Positions 38,697-50,010 of a DNA stretch of 64,000 nucleotides are shown here, piece by piece (the stretch's first letter is position 1; each line of letters opens with the position of its first letter). The notes below the pieces were generated by a model that was not told the DNA's origin, ran no database searches, and was given only the letters and a program-made list of their open reading frames with translations. A program made the translations under genes and the position numbers. The stretch comes from Epichloe hybrida (taxonomy: Eukaryota > Ascomycota > Sordariomycetes > Hypocreales > Clavicipitaceae): assembly GCA_019022495.1 (NCBI GenBank), contig JAFEKR010000013.1:248001-312000 (forward strand). Reading direction: 5' to 3'.

Positions 38697-39678
38697 CTAG
38701 GGACACCGCCACAATGAGTACTCGGCGAATGCCTCCGACTCGGTTTCAAATGGTCTCATGACTTTGTCGGCCCATCCATCACTACGCCAGTCATGGTCGT
38801 ACTCAACTGCCCACAGCAGCTTACAGTACTCCCAGTACTCCGGATACCAGCCAGCTTGCTCCCAGTCTATAATACCCGCAATTCGCCGAGGCCCAGGTCC
38901 GTCGGATATTATGATATTCCCAAGGGTAAGGTCCCCATGAGTAAAATAGATGTACCCTGTGTCGGGCAGGAATTCTCGATATGGGCCTGTGACCCCGCCC
39001 GGCCCTGGCCTTTGATGAGTGGCAGCAGCAAGAAACCAGTCGTTGAATGACTTTATAGTTTGAAACGGCCCTTCTTCGTAATCAAGCTTGAAAAACCTAT
39101 CTTGCACAACTCCTCCGTTTATGGATCCTAAATCGTGGTCAGCGCACTCTGTATCGAATGGGATCGACACACGCTTGGGGGTATATATACCAATAAAGCG
39201 TTTTCCCGAAGTGCCTTGGCTGACTCGTCTTAGTTCTCTGACAATTCGGCTCAAATCGCTACATATCAATGTCTTGTCCGCCTCAAAAAGCGTTGGCCAT
39301 GCCTCTCGCAATGTTTGTCCCGGAATCAGGCTCATGTAAATGAAGTTTAGGTCGCCATACTTTCTCCATCCAAATACCTCAGGCACAGGCACCTCATTTT
39401 TTGCGAAGACCTGTCTGACAGCCCTCATGGTTTTGTGCCTCCTCCAACCTCAGATAAGAGCAATGACCAATCTTAACAGCGAGGTTCAGGTGCTCAAACT
39501 TGACGACACAGGCTCCTTTGTCTGGAAATTGTTGGAAGATGGCAGCAGGTGATGGCAGCTGTAGTGAGGGGTCCCCCGATCGGAAAAATGAAGTATCGCG
39601 AAAATCCATCTCTGCCTCTGAGATATCAGGCAAAGAGCCGATGTCGATGCATAACTGATTAGCTCGTTCTGCCGCCAT
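38697..39678 (-). pseudogene. Aminoglycoside-phosphotransferase-like kinase, frameshifted
   Basis: A fungal APH/choline-kinase-like protein of unknown substrate, about 325 residues if read as one gene. The C-terminal frame (38697-39428) shows the catalytic loop HGDLTLGN (His, Asp and Asn in place) and the metal-binding Asp in IIDWEQAGW. The N-terminal frame starts at the ATG at 39678 (MAAERANQ) and runs to the same point. The two frames differ by one base near 39431-39434, where a run of four T on the plus strand (AAAA on the sense strand) seems to hold one base too many, in sequence resembling EEAQTMRAVRQVF. No intron with usable sites fits. It is either a pseudogene with one indel or a sequence error. 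The RIP block is under 500 bp away, but the gene itself is not RIP-mutated. Confidence 0.72.
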
Positions 39679-39956
39679 TGATGAGGCTCAAGGGTAAATA
39701 ACGAGGAAGTTACATTCCACGGTCCCTAACCTCTGTGAACCCACTGACAACCCGGCTTACCTAACCGCCCCGCCAAACACGCAAGTTCATCATCACACGT
39801 CCGACAAGTTTGAAACCCATTTTCTCTCCACGCGGCTCGCATAAATCCCCAGACCACTTCGACCGAGACAGCGACTACGGAGTATTTACAACTGACTTTG
39901 CTTCTCGTCTCCTCATAGAACTACCACTCTTTCCCCCACCGCCCCCCCCCCGCGCC

Positions 39957-40626
39957 ATGTCCGAGGCCGCCTTTGCCAGAAGCTTTCTCTCGACGCTCGA
40001 TTCGCGGCCCGTGAAGCTATCCGCCGACCATGTCGAGGACCCCAAGTCCTTCCCTGCGCGCCCGCCCGTACGTTCGTTGCCCGCGCCCTGTTTCCGGACC
40101 ACACCGGCCGCTGACAAGAAAGTAGTACATCCTCCCGCGCATGCCCACGCCCATGAGCAAGCCCAAGACGCTGCTGCCAGGCCAGGAGCGCAGCGTGACG
40201 GTCGTGCTCAAGTCGCTGCGGAACCCGCCTCTCGACGTGAAGCTCAGCTCGCAGCCGCTGAGCACGTCCATGCTCGACATCAGGGCCAGGGTGTCGGAGC
40301 AGTCGAGAATACCGCTTGACAAGCTCAAGGTGCTGCATAACAAGAGGCCGCTGGCGGATAGCAAGATCCTCAAGGACATTGTGGGCGAGACGGCGGAGAA
40401 CAAGGTGGAGTTCTCCGTCATGGTCATTGGTGGTGCGGCCGCAATCATGCCCGAGCAGCCTGCGTCGACGCCGGCGGTGGCCTCGGGACGCGACGCCCTG
40501 ACCACGGACGTGTTCTGGGAGGATCTGAATGGCTTCTTGCTGCAGAGGCTCAAGGACGAGGAGACGGCGAGGCAGTTGGGGACACTGTTCAAGTCCAGCT
40601 GGGAGTCAAGCAGGGCAGCACCGTGA
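39957..40626 (+). CDS. GET5: GET complex subunit Get5/Mdy2-like ubiquitin-like protein
   Basis: Partner of Get4 in handing tail-anchored membrane proteins to Get3 for insertion into the ER. Exons 39957-40067 and 40126-40626 give 203 residues. The 58-bp intron has donor GTACGT, a GCTGAC branch site and acceptor TAG. The N-terminal segment MSEAAFARSFLSTLD matches the Get4-binding helix. A ubiquitin-like fold spans about residues 60-140 (VTVVLKSLRNPP through VEFSVMVIGG). The C-terminal segment FWEDLNGFLLQRLKDEE...LGTLFKSSW fits the dimerisation domain. A Pro/Ala linker joins them. A TACGGAGTA element lies about 75 bp before the start. It is divergently arranged with the APH-like gene, 280 bp apart. 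Splice choice is supported by unbroken family-like sequence across the junction. Confidence 0.92.
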
Positions 40627-40917
40627 CAGGCTCTACGAGTTGAAGGGAGGGAGGAAGGGAGGGGGGGTTCATGTCAACGTAGCGTGAAATTTTATAAAAA
40701 TATTCATCGGGCGTCCATCATCAAGACTCGCACATGCGGCAGCAAAAAAAAATCTTTCTCTTTTTCTCCTTATCTCATCTTCCGCGACGAGGGAGAATTT
40801 CGACGTCGGGGCTACCAAAGTGTATATAGTCAGAATCCTCTGCTTCCCCACCGACCAACTGTCCTTCCTTCGGTGTCTTCCTGGGTCACTTCGCCAAAGC
40901 ATGGTTCATTGCAAAAC

Positions 40918-41767
40918 CTAAGCAGCAAGACCTTTGCTGACGTTCTTGACAATCCCGTCGTACTCGATGTCATCGGCGTCGTTTGCCTGCAGCTCCACCG
41001 CAATACCAGTGAGGGATCGCTTGAGGGCTTCTTTGGAGGAAGCGTAGATCATCTTGGGCTGCCATGTCACGCGGTCAGCATGAAGAGAAGAGGGAGGAGG
41101 GCCAAGGTGAGGCGTTGATGACGCAGAGGGCAATTTACCTGAACGCTGGCGTCATCGGGAGACCAGGCAATAAATGTAATCTTGTTTCTGGACCAGAAGT
41201 GTCAGCGCACAACGGTGTTGCCTCCTTCCATCGCAGCCGAGCCCATTGCATTTCTTTTTTTTTTTTTTTTTTTTTTGGGAGACAAAACTTACCGGATACC
41301 GTCACCAGAAGCAAGGCTGTACTCAAAGTCGTAGACGGCGTATCGGCATCCCTTACCAACAGCACCCTACTCGCGCATTAGCAAGACCAGAATCTTCATT
41401 CGCAAAGTTTTCCCTGTGAAGACTGACAGATTTGCTCTTGGTGGTGGCGTTGATCAGCTTCTCTCGGAATGTATCCCAGTCCTTTTCGGTGGAGGCATCC
41501 TCAATGACGATCTGCTTGAAGTCGTCGGAGAGCTTGAAGATGATGAACTTGTACTTCTTTGACAGCTTCAAGTCATTGTAGGCGGTGATGCAATCTTGCG
41601 AGACGGTCGCTCTGGTGGGGGGAGGAGGGGGGTCAGTCGTCGGTCTGGAGGTGCAGTCCGAGTGTCACGGGTCGGAAATATAGGGAGCGCAGGAACATAC
41701 CCGGATTGAGACTACAAAAGTTAGGCCATTTGTTGCCGCAAGACGTCGGGGCAGGCTTACTTACCAT
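40918..41767 (-). CDS. COF1: Cofilin (actin-depolymerising factor)
   Basis: Binds and severs actin filaments; cytoplasmic. Six coding exons: 41767-41765 (the ATG alone), 41711-41701 (11 bases), 41611-41428, 41366-41293, 41187-41139 and 41058-40918. They sum to 462 bases, 153 residues. All introns have GT...AG ends with fungal consensus (GTAAGT, GTATGT, GTCAGT, GTAAGT, GTAAAT donors). The N-terminus MSQSGATVSQ carries the usual regulatory Ser. The ADF fold shows KYKFIIFKLSDDFKQIVIE, the RYAVYDFEY strand, the actin-binding helix in [25 protein letters not shown], and the C-terminal DIEYDGIV segment. Length fits the family. The dispersed intron pattern, with an initiator-only exon, is typical of fungal cytoskeletal genes. 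Confidence 0.96.
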
Positions 41768-42438
41768 GATTGCGGTCCTGGTCAGGAGACTGTGCGCGGA
41801 ATAAGGGGCGGGGCGATGGGCAGAGATGCTGCGGCAGCTGGGTCAGCTTTCTTTTACTCTGTTTGAAGCAAAGTGAGAAAGGTCGGAATAAAGCTTACAT
41901 TTGTGAGAGTATGCGACTAAGAAATGCGGTGTCGCGACGGGAGAGCAAGGTGTGGTGAGAAAGTGCCTCTTTTTGTATGTTTGGAGGTAGACCAGAGGTG
42001 CTTCGCATTGATAAGTACTGCCCATTGGAGGGGAATCTGGAGCCAGGTCGAGAAAAACACCACATCATCCATGGTGGGGTTGGCCGTGAGATGCTGCCTG
42101 CACGTGACACGGACCGGGTACCCCAAAGCTTCATCATACGGATCCGTAGAGTATTACATTTTGTTTTTGTTTTACATGGCCACGTGTGACTTGCTATAAT
42201 ACAGGAGATACAGAGAGAAAAACAAACGTGCTGACAAGGGTAGATAGAGAGAGGAGATTACAGGACAACATAATCCACCCCTATTTGACTTTTCCTGTTC
42301 TACAACAACACCAAATCCATCCATGCCCGACTTTTTTTTTTTTTTTTTTTTTTTTGCATCGGCTTGAGGTGTCTGTTTGTACAAGTACAACGCCTTGAAT
42401 ATATTACGAGGTCCCTTTTGTCGTGTGTGCGAGAAATC
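41768..42438. other. Intergenic: cofilin promoter and HSP60 3' region
   Basis: No gene is seen. Cofilin upstream sequence lies on the left and the HSP60 3' untranslated region on the right, with a poly-T tract at about 42333-42355. Confidence 0.6.
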
Positions 42439-44330
42439 TTACATCATGCCCATGCCTCCCATGCCGCCCATGCCGCCCATGGGGGGTCCAGCGGAACCCT
42501 TCTCCTCGGGGGCCTCGACAATGGCAACCTCGGTGGTTCCCAGCAGAGAAGCAACACCGCTGGCGTCGACGAGACCAGTGCGGACAACCTTGAGGGGATC
42601 GAGGATACCGGCTTCAATCATGTCGACGTACTCGCCCTTGGAGCTGTCGAAGCCCTTGTTGAAGTCGGCAGCGTATTCATCGACCAGCTTGCCGATGATG
42701 ACGGCGCCCTCTATGCCGGCGTTCTCGATGATGGTGCGGGCTGGGCGGGTGATGGCGTTCTTGACAATGTTGACGCCGAGCTGCTGGTCAAAGTTGGTGG
42801 CCTTGACGTCCTTGAGGGCCTGAGCAGAAGCCTTGATCAGGGCGGTACCACCACCAGGCAGGATGCCCTCCTCAACGGCGGCGCGGGTGGCGTTGAGAGC
42901 ATCGACGAATCGGTCCTTCTTCTCGCCAACCTCGACCTCGGAGGAACCACCAACCTTGATGACGGCGACGCCGCCTGAGAGCTTGGCCAGACGCTCCTGG
43001 AGCTTCTCCTTTTCGTACTCGGAAGTGGAGGGGTCGGCAGCTACACCGCGGATCTGCTCGCATCGCTGGGCAATGGCATCCTTTGATCCCTCGCCGTTGA
43101 GGATAATGGTGTCCTCCTTGGTGATGGTGATGGAGCCGGTGGAGCCGAGCATGTCAATGGTGGCCTTTTCGAGCTTGATGTCGAGCTCATCGGAGAAGAC
43201 GGTGCCCTTGGTCAGGACACCAAGGTCGCCGAGGATGGACTTGCGGTTGTCGCCGAAGCCGGGGGCCTTGACGGCAGCGACCTGGAGCTGGCCACGGAGC
43301 TTGTTGAGAATGCAGACGGCCAGAGCCTCGCCCTCGATATCCTCGGCAATGATGACTAGGGGACGACGAGTCTGGGTAGAGATTTCGAGAGCGGGAATGA
43401 TGTCCTGGACAGCAGAGATCTTCTTCTCCGAGAGGAGGATCAGGGGGTTCTCAAACTCGACTTTTTGGGCCTTGGCGTCGGTGATGAAGTAAGGAGAGAC
43501 GAAACCACGGTCGAATCGCATACCCTCGGTGACCTCGAGCTCGTCCGACACGGTCTTGCCCTCCTTGACGGTAATGACACCCTCCTTGCCAACCTTTTCC
43601 ATGGCGTTGGCAATCATCTGACCAACATGGACATCGCCGTTGGCAGAAATGGTCGCAACCTGGGCAATCTCGGCGCTCGTGGTGATGTCGCGCTTCTGCT
43701 CGTGCAGGTACTTGACGACCGAGTCCACAGCAGCCTGGATACCGCGGCGGAGATCCATGGGGTTGCATCCAGCAGCAACGTTCTTGACAGTCTCGGAGAA
43801 GATGGCTCGGGCGAGGACGGTGGCTGTTGTGGTACCGTCACCAGCAACATCGTTGGTCTTGGAGGCCACGTCTTGTAACAGACGGGCACCGAGGTTCTCG
43901 AACTTGTCCTTGAGAGAGATGGCCTTGGCGACGGTGACGCCATCTTGTGTCATTTGTGTAAGCAGATCGCGTCTTTTTTCAGGTCTGCCGAATTGATGAG
44001 AGCACACATACCCTTTGTGATCTTGGGAGAGCCAAAGCTGGACTCAATCAGGACATTTCGGCCCTTGGGACCCAGAGTGGTAGCAACAGCCTTGGCCAGA
44101 GTGTCAACACCGACCAGGAGAGCGGCACGGCCCTCGACACCAAACTTGAGCTCCTGCTCGTCGTGATTAGCTTAGCAAGCCTGCTTTTCCCACCTTGTCT
44201 TGACGTTTCAGCACCATCGCCTTACCTTGTGAGCAAATCGGAGCTGCTGACCAAGACCAGCACCGGCGCGATAGCGGCTGGCAGAGGACAGAGCCGTAGC
44301 TCGCGCTCGTGAACTCAATGCACGCTGCAT
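42439..44330 (-). CDS. HSP60: Mitochondrial chaperonin HSP60
   Basis: Group I chaperonin of the mitochondrial matrix; folds imported proteins as a ring complex with HSP10. Exons 44330-44226, 44153-44012 and 43943-42439 give 583 residues. Introns have GTAAGG...CAG and GTATGT...AAG ends. The first exon is an Arg-rich matrix-targeting peptide ([16 protein letters not shown], ending RFAHK). The equatorial ATP site is visible in TLGPKGRNV and [16 protein letters not shown]; later motifs are [23 protein letters not shown] and the Gly-rich [12 protein letters not shown]. The C-terminus is the characteristic [12 protein letters not shown] tail. A GAATGTTC heat-shock-element-like dyad and an adjacent CCAAT box lie about 250 bp upstream. 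Confidence 0.98.
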
Positions 44331-44798
44331 CTTCTGTGAATTAAGAGGGAGAAGAGGTATGGATTGAAGTACAATGGCAGAAACAAGAAGAGATGGCTGG
44401 CAAGAGATGCGGCAGCTTTCGAGGAGGATCTGGGGAACAAGGAGAGAAAGAGGAAGGGTGGATGGCTGACTCGGTCGTAATTGGAGGTTTGCTGTTGCGC
44501 AGAAAAATTGTCGTCGCCCAGGATCGGTCGGAAAAACGTGTTGCCACAAAAACACTGCAACACCCCCGTCAAGACCCAGAGAATGTTCTGGCCAATTGCC
44601 AAAATTGCACAGCGAGAAGTCAAGTCAATTAAATTACACCTTTGTCTGTCCACTCATCTATGGGATTCCGAGTACGTATATTTTTTGTTTTTCAATTTTT
44701 GGCATCCTGCCCGCCGGCCTCCCTTTTTACCCAACACTCTCCATCGTCGCCAGAACCAATCATACATGGGATTTTTTTCAATTCCTTGAATGCCATTA
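44331..44798. other. Intergenic: HSP60 promoter and 3' end of the first Myb-like gene
   Basis: Holds the HSP60 promoter with a heat-shock-element-like dyad at about 44581-44588 and CCAAT at about 44592. No gene is seen. Confidence 0.6.
44580..44597 (-). promoter_or_regulatory. Heat-shock-element-like dyad plus CCAAT box upstream of HSP60
   Basis: GAATGTTC fits the GAAnnTTC core of two inverted HSF units, with CCAAT starting four bases further on. No clear third unit is present, so this is a minimal element. Position (about 250 bp before the ATG) and gene identity make it plausible. Confidence 0.45.
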
Positions 44799-46282
44799 TT
44801 ACCCACTGTCAGCAATTTTGCCGTCTCCGTCATCCAGCCCAGGGAACAGCTCCTCCATTGGGCCCCCAATGTGGCCAATGTGGGACACTGGCTCCTGCGG
44901 CGGCGGCGGCGGCAGTGGCGGCAGTGGCGGCAGTGGCGATGACGCTAGATTCAACGTCGTGCGGTCCTGTGTCCCAGGTCTCATGGTGCTCGGGTCCATC
45001 ACATAGAATGCGTAGTGAGCAGAAGCAATCGGCGGCGGCATGGCAGGAGCAAAGTACTCTGCGTGTTCGAAGCTGACGGCGGGAGACGGTACGTTGGGAG
45101 CTGTGCAGGTGTAGTAAGGGTGCTGATACGCCCAGGGTCGCGCACCACCAGCAAGTCTGTAATCCGGTTGTCCGTGTATACTACGCTGGGCGTTTGACGC
45201 GAGGTCCGAGGTCATGGTGGTGCTAGCAAAGGAGTGGGAGGGCGAAGTGCTCTCCGTGAACAAGCTGCTGCTCGTCTCTGATGCGTGCGCCGACTGTTGC
45301 GAGTACCTCGACTCGAGCTCCTACACGTTCTTCAAGTCAGTGGATACATCACTTCACTTTGTGGTGATAAAGCCCATCTACTCACCGTGTCGTCGTCGTC
45401 GCCGCCGATGAGATGACGATGAAGCCCCACTGGGCTTGGTCTTCGGTCCTGGGTCACGAACCGAAATTGAGCGGGCTTCACATCGGGCAGGGCTGACGAT
45501 TCCATGGCAACACCGTCGGCACCTCCGCGCACAGGCGTGGGCGAGGACGGAAGCTCCCTCTGGATCGGATCGGGCGAAGACGAGCCCTCTGAACCCTCCA
45601 TCTCTTCCAAGTCCTCCAAGTCTTCCGAGTCTTCCGCGGAAAGGTTCACGGCATCGGGCAAGCTGAACCTTGGATCGTCAACCCTTTCATCAAAAGTTAC
45701 GGCTCGCGTCGTCTCTAGATCATTGCCTTCTACATCCTTACGAGTGAAGCCGCGAATTTCAGGATCAGCAAACGACCCAGACTTTTGTGGCAGCGGCGGA
45801 ACAAGATGTCCCTCTGCCACGAGCTCTCGACGCAGACGGTTGATGTGCTGGCAAACAGCTTGTCCCGACGAGCCAGGGTGTAATCGATGAGCAATGGCAT
45901 CCCACGGAAGCGCAATCTTATGTCTACTGCACTCGTACTGGATGTGCAAGAGCAACTTTTCTGCCATACGAGGGCCTAAGAAAAGTCAGCATTATTATGA
46001 AAGAAGAGCACCACTGATGGAAATCCCTGTAAAGCACAAAGACGCACGGTTCCAGATTATGAGACTCCTCCCCGCCACACGTCCATTTCCTTTCCGCTGC
46101 TGATCTGTCGGGAGCCGGTGCGAATATCGCGCAGTGCGAGGCGTCTCAGTCTTGTTGGGGGAGCTCGTGGTACTGGACGAATGCAGCGAGGCTTCTGCGT
46201 TCTGAGCTCTCGATTGACTCCTACGCCCCTTGGCAGGAGAGCGTTTTTGTCTAGCAGAAGCTCTCTTTGGCTCGGAGCCCAT
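44799..46282 (-). CDS. Myb-like array member 1 (large, acidic and Pro-rich tail)
   Basis: Function unknown. Exons 46282-46048, 45975-45386 and 45320-44799 give 448 residues. Intron 1 has donor GTGCGT, branch GCTGAC and acceptor TAG; intron 2 has GTGAGT, CACTGAC and TAG. The first 78 residues are basic and Ser-rich (KRASARQKRSPAKGRR), likely a nuclear localisation signal. The module follows: MAEKLLLHIQYECSRHKIAL, PWDAIAHRLHPG and CQHINRLRREL, the three-helix pattern with tryptophan shared by the whole array. Here the last helix is not split by an intron. The rest is low in complexity: an acidic Ser/Glu/Asp stretch, then a Pro/Tyr/His-rich end. It is probably a chromatin or transcription factor by composition only. 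It is the best-conserved-looking and longest member, so possibly the founder. Confidence 0.78.
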
Positions 46283-46995
46283 AATGGAAACAAAAGCGAT
46301 GATGAGAGATGGAGCAGGTCACGGATTCGCGTTTGCTTGCTTGCTTGCTTGCTTGCTTGCTGCTGTGATGAAGTCTTGGCCTCGCGGTGAAGAAAAAGTG
46401 AGCCCTGGGGCAAGCACCTGTGAATTGGAGTGGTCCGGGCAGCAACGCGAACGACCAGGTGAACCAAGAAAACGCACCAAATGTGCCAAAACAAACGGAC
46501 TCGATGAAGCAAGTCAACACTAGGGCAGGTCTGCGCACAAAACAAGGATGAAATCTTTGGCGAGCCCGTCGATGAATGAGGATGCAAAAACATGCGTGTG
46601 GGTTGACAGCTGTGACAGCTGGCGAGACCGGCAGCTCATTTCATCACACACACACACAACAGAGCACGAAAACAAACAACACAACGATTCTCGCTCGCTC
46701 TTTTTCTCGTCAAGGCCTGGGCATGAGATCATCATCCACCACTCCAGCAGAGCAGAGCACAGTGCAGCACGGCACAGACGCAAGATGACAGAATGCAGTT
46801 TCTATTCCCGTGAATCTAACTATCTACGACGCCCGAGTCCTCAGCGCCTGGTCATCATCCCGTAGCTCCCCCGTGAAAAAACCAAGGCCAATGTTACGTT
46901 CTGTTCCCAATATGTTTCTCGAGAGAGGCAGTCAATCTCGGCCAACACCCAGCATTACTCAGATAGAGGGGGATCTATTTCATATCAGCAAGAGA
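46283..46995. other. Intergenic between array members 1 and 2
   Basis: No gene is seen. It contains a (TTGC)n tetranucleotide repeat at 46332-46360 just upstream of member 1 and a short CA repeat near 46649. Confidence 0.6.
46332..46360. repeat. (TTGC)7 microsatellite
   Basis: Seven tandem TTGC units in the 5' flank of array member 1, about 50 bp before its start codon. Confidence 0.85.
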
Positions 46996-47517
46996 TCACA
47001 CAATGATGCACAGCAACATCCTCGCCGTACCAGAGAGTTCAGAGTCCGTATCCTCCTGCTTCTTGACGTCCTTTTTGGAATCATCGTCATCAGACTCCTT
47101 CTTCACGTTCTTCCCCCTGGCTCTCTTCGCAGAGACAGGAGTGCGAGGAGCGGCCGTCTTGCGCTTCACGGGCGTGACTTCAGGCGTCGGCACAGCGGAG
47201 TCATTCCCCTTGGCCTTACTGGCGGTGACACCGTTGGCCTTGAGCATGCGCTCATATCGTTTCTGGCTATTGACAGACGTCAGGAACGGGTCGGGACAGA
47301 GATGGACGGTTCCATTTTGGTGCCAACTCACGCGGCGGCCTTGCTAACAATGCCAAGTTCTTCAGCAACAGCAGCGAAATCAGGCTAGGAGGCGTTTTAG
47401 TCGGGACCTTTGGTGACAGAGGGGGAAATGAAGAAGACGCACACGACCGTTGGTGGTGTGTCCGATGCAGGATACAAGAAACTTGACCTGATCGGCTGGA
47501 TCCTGAACGCCTGGCAT
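46996..47517 (-). CDS. Myb-like array member 2
   Basis: Function unknown; 132 residues. Exons 47517-47443, 47384-47332 and 47266-46996. Intron 1 has GTGCGT, a GACTAAAAC branch and TAG; intron 2 has GTGAGT and TAG. The module begins at MPGVQDPADQVKFLVSCIGH, continues with PDFAAVAEELGIVSKAAA and ends with the helix QKRYERMLKANG. The second intron is phase 2 and falls directly before the glutamine that starts this helix, the same place and phase as in members 6, 9 and 10. The tail is Lys/Arg-rich with Thr-Pro repeats (TPVKRKTAAPRTPVSAKRARGK), then acidic (SDDDDSKKD), like a small chromatin protein. The 3' end could include one more intron, since a GTACGG follows the acidic stretch. Confidence 0.75.
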
Positions 47518-48038
47518 TTCGGATGGCTAGATGGGTATCGTCTGGCAGGAGCAAGTCGATGATGATACTTGTAGGTTGGGATGAAAGGGTTCTTTTGTTT
47601 CAGGAGATGGAGACGAGATGGACGAGGCAGCGAACAAGGGTGAAAACTCGCGGTGGCCTGAGTGACGGTGTATGTGAGGGCAGAGTGAGCCGACGAGGTG
47701 CGATGGATGATAACGCCCGACAGTTGGCGGTGGATACCTCGTCGAAATGAAAGGCAGTGTCAAAAAAAAAACGTGGCCATGGTTCTCACAGCAATCTGCA
47801 ACTCTCACTTGGGTGTGTCCAGACACGGGCCAGGTCGCCAGATGTTGTGCGTGTCGCTCACGGTTTGTCTGTCTGGAAAATTAGGTCCTAGCTATGCGCT
47901 CCCACGACAGACTACTTTGATATGATGCCCCCTTCCTTCCGCCAATTCTCATACTGCTTTTTATTCCCAAATCAGCGTTGGAGTACTCCCTGTCAGTCTG
48001 TGGTGTGACTTGTCATTCCATCCCATCCCATCCCAACT
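47518..48038. other. Intergenic between array members 2 and 3
   Basis: No gene is seen. Promoter of member 2 and 3' region of member 3. Confidence 0.5.
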
Positions 48039-48425
48039 TCACATTGCCACCGTAATCTCGTCGCCCTCCGCCTTCATAGATTCGTCTTCGTCCTCACTGT
48101 TGACCAAAGCAGCCGACTTGGCCGCCTTCTTGGTTGGCGTGCGCGGAGCTCTCTTGGTCACCTTGCCGTCGCTCTTTCGAGGACTGGAAGTGGCACTCGT
48201 TTGGTCTCGCCAGCCGTGACGAACAGACATCTGCCGGAACCGCTCTTTGGCGCATTTCGCATCCTTGAGGCCCAGGTCAGTCGCCACGATGTCCCAGTTA
48301 GCATCGGGCTTCTGCGTCATGTTGTCGAAGACGGCTTTGATGAAGCGCAGTTCGCTGTCGGTGAGACCGATGGGTGCCTCGCCCTCGGCGCCGGTGACTG
48401 CGGTGGCTTTGGCTTTGCGAGGCAT
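48039..48425 (-). CDS. Myb-like array member 3
   Basis: Function unknown; 128 residues, single exon. The ATG at 48425 was chosen because it starts the basic MPRKAKATAV; the frame stays open upstream but reads as unrelated leader. The module reads LTDSELRFIKAVFDNM, NWDIVATDLGLKDAKCAKERFRQM, ending RHGW. Tryptophan and the WxxVAxxLG turn match members 2 and 4. Unlike the others, the last helix is not interrupted by an intron. The tail is basic with KRAPRTPTKKAAKSA, then ends in an acidic SEDEDESMKAEGDE stretch, the same order as in members 2 and 4. It is likely nuclear (inference from composition). Confidence 0.8.
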   Translation of the reverse strand: MPRKAKATAVTGAEGEAPIGLTDSELRFIKAVFDNMTQKPDANWDIVATDLGLKDAKCAKERFRQMSVRHGWRDQTSATSSPRKSDGKVTKRAPRTPTKKAAKSAALVNSEDEDESMKAEGDEITVAM

Positions 48426-48907
48426 GGTCTGGCACATGTTAGTTCGTAGCTCCCATTCATGTGGAATGTGGAATGACTTGCCTTGGTTCGCGAGCAAAGT
48501 CGTGAGTGCAAGAGGTTCAAAGTGGTAGTGGCTCGTGAGACAAGCAAAGATGATGTTGGTGCCACTGAGATGATGACAGGTGCTCCAAGTGCTCGATGAA
48601 TGCTGTGTGGATGGATGGATGAAGAGGGCCTTTGCGGTCCCGAGTCGATCGGAGAAAAGACGAGCTGCAGCTGTGAGCCCGAGTGTGCGTGTGCTGGCTG
48701 AGCTCAGACGAGAAGTCAACAGGAAGTGAACAGCCGACTGACTCTTTTTACCACGCGGCACTAGCACCTTGCTCTGCCTCATACCGAAATGCCTTTATTC
48801 ATGTCAAGTTTGCAAGCTATGTCAATTCATCAAACTCCTTTTCTCTCGTCGTCTGACCTGACTATGCGTATAAAATCCCATCTCCCAAATCCAACCTTTT
48901 GTTTCCA
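48426..48907. other. Intergenic between array members 3 and 4
   Basis: No gene is seen. Promoter of member 3 and 3' region of member 4. Confidence 0.5.
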
Positions 48908-49454
48908 TCAAAACGGATCACCATCTTCCTCCAAGAAAACATCCACTTCATCATGCAGTTCCTTATCCTCACCAAACTCCGCATTCCCAACCTCCTCCTT
49001 CATCCCCACCACCGTCTCATCGTCGTCATCTTCCTCCTCGCTCTCCTCTTTCTTGGCCACTTTTCCTCGGGATTTGCCCTTTGTGCCTGCCCGCCCACCA
49101 GGCGTCTTCACGACCTTCGTGGGCGTTCCTCCAACAGAGGGTGTCTTCTTCGTAGGCGTGCGAGCAGGGGCCGTGGGCGTAGCAACCGTTGGGGTTTCAG
49201 AGTTGATTCCTAGCTTGCGCTTGACCTGGCCGAAGCGGACCTGCGCCCAGAAGATTAGTGACGAGACGCACTTTGGGAAGAGACTGCAAGACCAAACGTA
49301 CCTTGGCGACGTCGGCGTTCTTGAAACCCTGCTCTGCAGCGACGGCGTTCCAATCAATGTCTGCCTTGTTGCGGGTGTGCTTGACAATGGCAAAGAAGAA
49401 CATGGCTTCTTGGGCGGTAGGCTCTTTCTTCTTGGGGGTGGTGTCGCCCGCCAT
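48908..49454 (-). CDS. Myb-like array member 4
   Basis: Function unknown; 161 residues. Exons 49454-49302 and 49240-48908. The 61-bp intron has donor GTACGT and acceptor CAG and is phase 0, so it sits one or two codons away from the phase-2 position seen in other members. The module reads TAQEAMFFFAIVKHT, DWNAVAAEQGFKNADVAK, then VRFGQVKRKLG after the intron. The tail has Thr-Pro-Lys repeats (ARTPTKKTPSVGGTPTK), a basic GKSRGKVAKK, then a long acidic region with Glu/Asp runs to the end. Its layout is very close to members 2 and 3, which argues for tandem duplication. Confidence 0.8.
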
Positions 49455-50010
49455 GGTGGACAAGATGGTGGAAGCAAGTTTCAAAAAATTACAAAAGTGC
49501 TTTGTATGAAAAGTGAGGAGATGATGTAGGTTCCTGGGAAAAGCAATGCTGGGGTGATGGGAAGGAGAATGCAAAGGACGTAGATGGGCCAAGTTTTATT
49601 GCCGCCCTGCAAGTTGCCCTGGTCAGTCATGCGGCGCGAGTGTGAGGTGAGTTAGTGACCACCCCTGGGCAGCTGGCAACAGTTGAGAATCGTTTCAAGT
49701 CACAGGTCGAGCGTTTGCAGGAGGGAATTTTGATCATTCAAGCCAATAAAAGCGTTGATAATGGCCAAGTTTTTATTTGGGCGTCTCCGATACGAGCAAG
49801 CAGCAACAACTCGGCGAGTAGTGTACAAATTGTGATCAGATTTCATCCAAACTCCAGTGCCCTGAGGCTTGGGGCATCTATATCTCAATTTCCTCAAATA
49901 TTCGGTTTTTTTGTCATTAGGTCGTAAAGCAATTGGGGCAAGAAATCGTCCACCGTGCGCCATTAATTTTGTGTACAATCAACACAAACAAAGCCAGTCC
50001 CCATTGGGTA
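49455..50010. other. Intergenic between array members 4 and 5
   Basis: No gene is seen. Promoter of member 4 and 3' region of member 5. Confidence 0.5.
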
